Made by a program: the position numbers and the translations under genes. A stretch of 64,000 nucleotides of DNA from Demequina sp. NBRC 110051 (lineage in GTDB: Bacteria > Actinomycetota > Actinomycetes > Actinomycetales > Demequinaceae), in assembly GCF_002090055.1 (NCBI RefSeq), contig NZ_BBRH01000008.1, positions 62,001-126,000 of the forward strand, written 5' to 3'. How positions within the stretch are numbered: the stretch's first letter is position 1; every line of letters begins with the position of its first letter. The notes under the pieces were generated by a model. The model was not told the origin of the DNA and made no database searches. It worked only from the letters and a program-made list of their open reading frames with translations. Below are positions 62,107 through 64,000 of the stretch, one piece after another.

Positions 62107-62616
62107 TCAGCGGCGCTCGTAGGTGACGAACCGGTGGCGCGGCCCCGTCTCGGAGTCCCGCCAGCCCGAATCCTCGACCTCGGCCCACACCGCCGGATCC
62201 ACCGCGGGCGCGAATGTGTCGCCGTCCACCTCGAGGTCGATTTCGGTCACCTCGAGCCCGTCGACGGCCTCGAGCGCGGCCCCGTAGACCCGCCCGCCGC
62301 CGATCACCCATACGTCACCGTTGGGGGTCAGGCGAGCCGCGGTCTCGAGCGCGGCCGCGAGCGAGGCGACCACGGCATCGGCCCCCGGAACTGACGCCGC
62401 AGACGAGACGACCACGTTGACCCGGCCCGGGAGCGGGCGGAACTTTTCGGGAAACGACTCCCAGGTGCGCCGGCCCATGACGACCGCGCCGCCGCGGGTG
62501 AGCGCGGAGAATCGCTTGAGGTCCTCCGGCAGGTGCCAGGGCATGTCGCCGCCGGCGCCGATGACGGGGCGCCCGGCGCCGTCGCGTGCCTGTGCCCAGA
62601 TCGCCTTGAGTGCCAC
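62107..62616 (-). CDS. dfrA: dihydrofolate reductase
   Basis: Reduces dihydrofolate to tetrahydrofolate with NADPH. Seen: ALKAIWAQARDGAGRPVIGAGGDMPWHLPEDLKRFSALTRGGAVVMGRRTWESFPEKFRPLPGRVNVVVSS, with the W-H-x-P-E-D active-site helix and MGRRTWES, then VWVIGGGRVYGAAL and EIDLEVDGDTFAP. The GTG at 62616 begins 7 nt after the thyA stop, so both are translated from one message. It is 169 residues. A 14/15 repeat copy (62369-62383) encodes ADAVVA in sense. thyA-dfrA is a classic pair, since ThyA oxidises methylene-THF to DHF. Confidence 0.96.
   Translation of the reverse strand: MALKAIWAQARDGAGRPVIGAGGDMPWHLPEDLKRFSALTRGGAVVMGRRTWESFPEKFRPLPGRVNVVVSSAASVPGADAVVASLAAALETAARLTPNGDVWVIGGGRVYGAALEAVDGLEVTEIDLEVDGDTFAPAVDPAVWAEVEDSGWRDSETGPRHRFVTYERR
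62369..62383 (-). repeat. directional repeat, 14/15 copy, in dfrA
   Basis: GGCCGATGCCGTGGT on the minus strand, sense for dfrA. The same terminal variant as at 50780. Confidence 0.75.
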
Positions 62617-62623
62617 AGCGGCG

Positions 62624-63427
62624 TCAGACGGCCACGGGCGCCTTGATGCCCGGGTGGTGCTGGTAGTTCTCGAACACCACATCGTCGATGTCGTAGTCGA
62701 ACAGCGAGTCCTTCACCGGCAGCGACAGGGTCGGATACGGGTATGGCTCGCGCGTGAGCTGCAGTTCGACCTGCTCGAGGTGGTTGGAGTAGATGTGGCA
62801 GTCGCCGCCGGTCCAGACGAAGTCGCCCACCTCGAGCCCGGTCTGCGCCGCGATCATGTGGGTGAGGAGGGCGTACGACGCGATGTTGAACGGCACGCCC
62901 AGGAACAGGTCCGCGGAGCGCTGGTAGAGCTGGCACGACAGCTTGCCGTCCGCGACGTAGAACTGGAACATCGCGTGGCACGGGGGCAGGGCCATCTCGT
63001 CCACGAGCGCGGGATTCCAGGCGCTCACGATGTGCCGGCGAGAGTCGGGCTTGGTGCGGATCGACTCGATCACCTGCGCGATCTGGTCCACGTGCGAGCC
63101 ATCCGGAGCGGGCCACGAGCGCCATTGATAGCCGTAGACGGGGCCAAGCTCGCCCTCGTCATCCGCCCACTCGTCCCAGATGGAGATGCCGCGCTCCTGC
63201 AGCCAGCGCACATTCGTGTCGCCGCGCAGGAACCACAGCAGTTCGCCCACCACGGAGCGCACGTGGACGCGCTTGGTCGTGATGAGGGGGAAGCCCTGAT
63301 TGAGGTCGTAGCGCAGCTGGCGGCCAAAGACCGAGAGCGTTCCCGTGCCGGTGCGGTCGTCCTTGCGCGTGCCGGTCGCGAGCACGTCGCGCAGCAGGTC
63401 CTCGTACGGCGTGGGGATCGCGGGCAT
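62624..63427 (-). CDS. thyA: thymidylate synthase (ThyA)
   Basis: Makes dTMP from dUMP using methylene-THF. Seen: [86 protein letters not shown], the catalytic Cys in [13 protein letters not shown] (Cys150), [29 protein letters not shown], and [20 protein letters not shown]. It is 267 residues. A leaderless TAGTCT element precedes the ATG at 63427; an exact 15-mer copy lies 19 nt further upstream. Confidence 0.98.
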   Translation of the reverse strand: MPAIPTPYEDLLRDVLATGTRKDDRTGTGTLSVFGRQLRYDLNQGFPLITTKRVHVRSVVGELLWFLRGDTNVRWLQERGISIWDEWADDEGELGPVYGYQWRSWPAPDGSHVDQIAQVIESIRTKPDSRRHIVSAWNPALVDEMALPPCHAMFQFYVADGKLSCQLYQRSADLFLGVPFNIASYALLTHMIAAQTGLEVGDFVWTGGDCHIYSNHLEQVELQLTREPYPYPTLSLPVKDSLFDYDIDDVVFENYQHHPGIKAPVAV

Positions 63428-63433
63428 GGCGAC

Positions 63434-63439
63434 AGACTA
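63434..63439 (-). promoter_or_regulatory. leaderless promoter -10 (TAGTCT) of thyA-dfrA
   Basis: TAGTCT on the minus strand, 6 nt before the thyA ATG. Confidence 0.6.
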
Positions 63440-63445
63440 CGCCGC

Positions 63446-63460
63446 GGCCGATGCCGTGGC
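63446..63460 (+). repeat. directional 15-mer, exact intergenic copy upstream of thyA
   Basis: An exact copy, non-coding, in the divergent gap between thyA and the cupin gene. It overlaps the expected thyA -35 region. Confidence 0.9.
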
Positions 63461-63529
63461 GGGCTCGCCGCGCGGGCTCGGCTCCGGTGGGGTTGACTGA
63501 GGAGATCAGCAGCGTCCGAAGGAGGACCC

Positions 63530-63871
63530 ATGTTCACCGTCACCGACCTGACCGAGGCCATCGACGAGCACCTGGCGTTGGCCTATGAGGCCTCGAGCGG
63601 GAGGTCTTCGGTGACGGTGACGGGGGACAGGCACGCCGACTTGCGCCAGACCCTCATCGCGATCGCTGGCGGGAACAGGCTCCACGATCACGACAGCCCG
63701 GGGGAGGCGACACTGCAGGTCTTGCGCGGCGAGATCACCCTCACCGTCGGCGAGGGGCAGATGGCTCTCGGGGAGGGCGAGCTGATGGTCCTTCCCGCCG
63801 CGAGACATGGCGTGGAGGCGGTCACCGACTGCGCGCTGCTGCTCACCGTCGCGACGCGAGCCGAGCGCTGA
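63530..63871 (+). CDS. small cupin-domain protein
   Basis: A 113-residue single-domain cupin; function unknown. Seen: LIAIAGGNRLHDHDSPGEATLQVLRGEITLTVGEGQMALGEGELMVLPAARHGVEAVTDCALLLTVATRAE. The first cupin box has H-D-H (metal ligands), E-x6-G spacing holds, and the second box has the P-x2-x-H-G-V His. GAAGGAGGACCC precedes the ATG. It sits alone between thyA and dapA. Confidence 0.85.
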   Translation: MFTVTDLTEAIDEHLALAYEASSGRSSVTVTGDRHADLRQTLIAIAGGNRLHDHDSPGEATLQVLRGEITLTVGEGQMALGEGELMVLPAARHGVEAVTDCALLLTVATRAER

Positions 63872-63876
63872 AGCCG

Positions 63877-63891
63877 GCCACCGCATCGGCC
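63877..63891 (-). repeat. directional repeat, 14/15 intergenic copy
   Basis: GCCACCGCATCGGCC (one mismatch) lies between the cupin stop and the dapA promoter, followed by GGTCG as at 17249. Confidence 0.6.
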
Positions 63892-63912
63892 GGTCGCAAG
63901 GCCCGGACACGA

Positions 63913-63918
63913 TAGGTT
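63913..63918 (+). promoter_or_regulatory. leaderless promoter -10 (TAGGTT) of dapA
   Basis: TAGGTT, 7 nt, then the ATG at 63926. Confidence 0.6.
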
Positions 63919-63925
63919 TGGCCCC

Positions 63926-64000
63926 ATGACCTCCTCGCGCCCCTTCGGGACGGTGCTCACCGCCATGGTGACGCCGATGCATGACGACGGCTCCCTCGAC
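63926..64000 (+). CDS. dapA: 4-hydroxy-tetrahydrodipicolinate synthase, N-terminal fragment
   Basis: Only the first 25 codons are inside the window: MTSSRPFGTVLTAMVTPMHDDGSLD. The stretch FGTVLTAMVTPMxxDGSxD is the characteristic DapA start of the TIM-barrel aldolase family, and the leaderless promoter supports the start. Together with dapB (57153) it belongs to lysine/diaminopimelate synthesis. The 3' end lies beyond 64000. Confidence 0.85.
   Translation, partial: MTSSRPFGTVLTAMVTPMHDDGSLD

Overview
The window is 64 kb of very GC-rich DNA (roughly 70% by eye). It carries a housekeeping gene order typical of high-GC Gram-positive bacteria: rpsP-khpA-rimM-trmD-rplS-lepB-rnhB-DUF2469-yraN-comM-dprA-xerC-whiG/fliA-M23-rpsB-tsf-pyrH-frr-cdsA-rlmN-dxr-rseP-ispG-proS-rimP-nusA-ylxR-infB-rbfA-truB-ribF-rpsO-pnp-M16-dapB-thyA-dfrA-dapA. 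DUF2469, the DUF4081-GNAT gene after ispG, the DUF4439 lipoprotein beside proS-rimP and many leaderless promoters all point to Actinomycetota. A WhiG/FliA-type sigma factor in this setting fits Micrococcales such as Cellulomonas or Demequina relatives. The genus is inference. I see no rRNA, tRNA, CRISPR array, prophage or insertion sequence.

Layout. 1-3.6 kb: end of an ApbE gene, a lipoprotein, rpsP-khpA, and a secreted beta-helix lipoprotein on the minus strand. 3.7-7.3 kb: the rimM-trmD, rplS-lepB-rnhB and DUF2469 block. 7.3-11.4 kb: two paralogous 14-TM drug exporters flanking a TetR regulator with a clear operator. 11.6-17.2 kb: yraN-comM-dprA, xerC, sigma factor and an M23 peptidase. 17.3-28 kb: translation, lipid and isoprenoid block (rpsB to ispG). 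28-30.6 kb: a NarL-type two-component system and a membrane protein. 30.7-40.6 kb: proS and the rimP-nusA-infB-rbfA-truB-ribF superoperon. 40.6-45 kb: a glutamate-type ABC importer with two paralogous binding proteins. 45-51 kb: a zinc dehydrogenase, rpsO, pnp and an M16 protease. 51-57.1 kb: a MacAB-like export operon with two adaptors and a lipoprotein. 57.1-64 kb: dapB, GNATs, a ZIP transporter, azlCD, thyA-dfrA, a cupin and the start of dapA.

How it works together. Most of the window is core information processing (ribosome, RNA decay, tRNA charging) plus essential metabolism (MEP isoprenoids, CDP-DAG, lysine/peptidoglycan, folate/dTMP). Interspersed are envelope functions: signal peptidase, site-2 protease, two drug exporters, MacAB-like export and several lipoproteins.

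The most unusual signal is not a gene. A directional 15-mer, GGCCGATGCCGTGGC, occurs nine times exactly (12 times for its 13-base core). It lies in genes and between genes, including as two arms of a perfect 50-bp palindrome right after the rpsO terminator. It resembles the behaviour of DNA-uptake or chromosome-organising sequences and has no recognised identity here. Second-tier observations are a chain of overlapping mini-ORFs and competing hairpins in the infB leader, a pervasive leaderless promoter pattern (TAnnnT 6-7 nt before the start codon), and a two-adaptor export operon.
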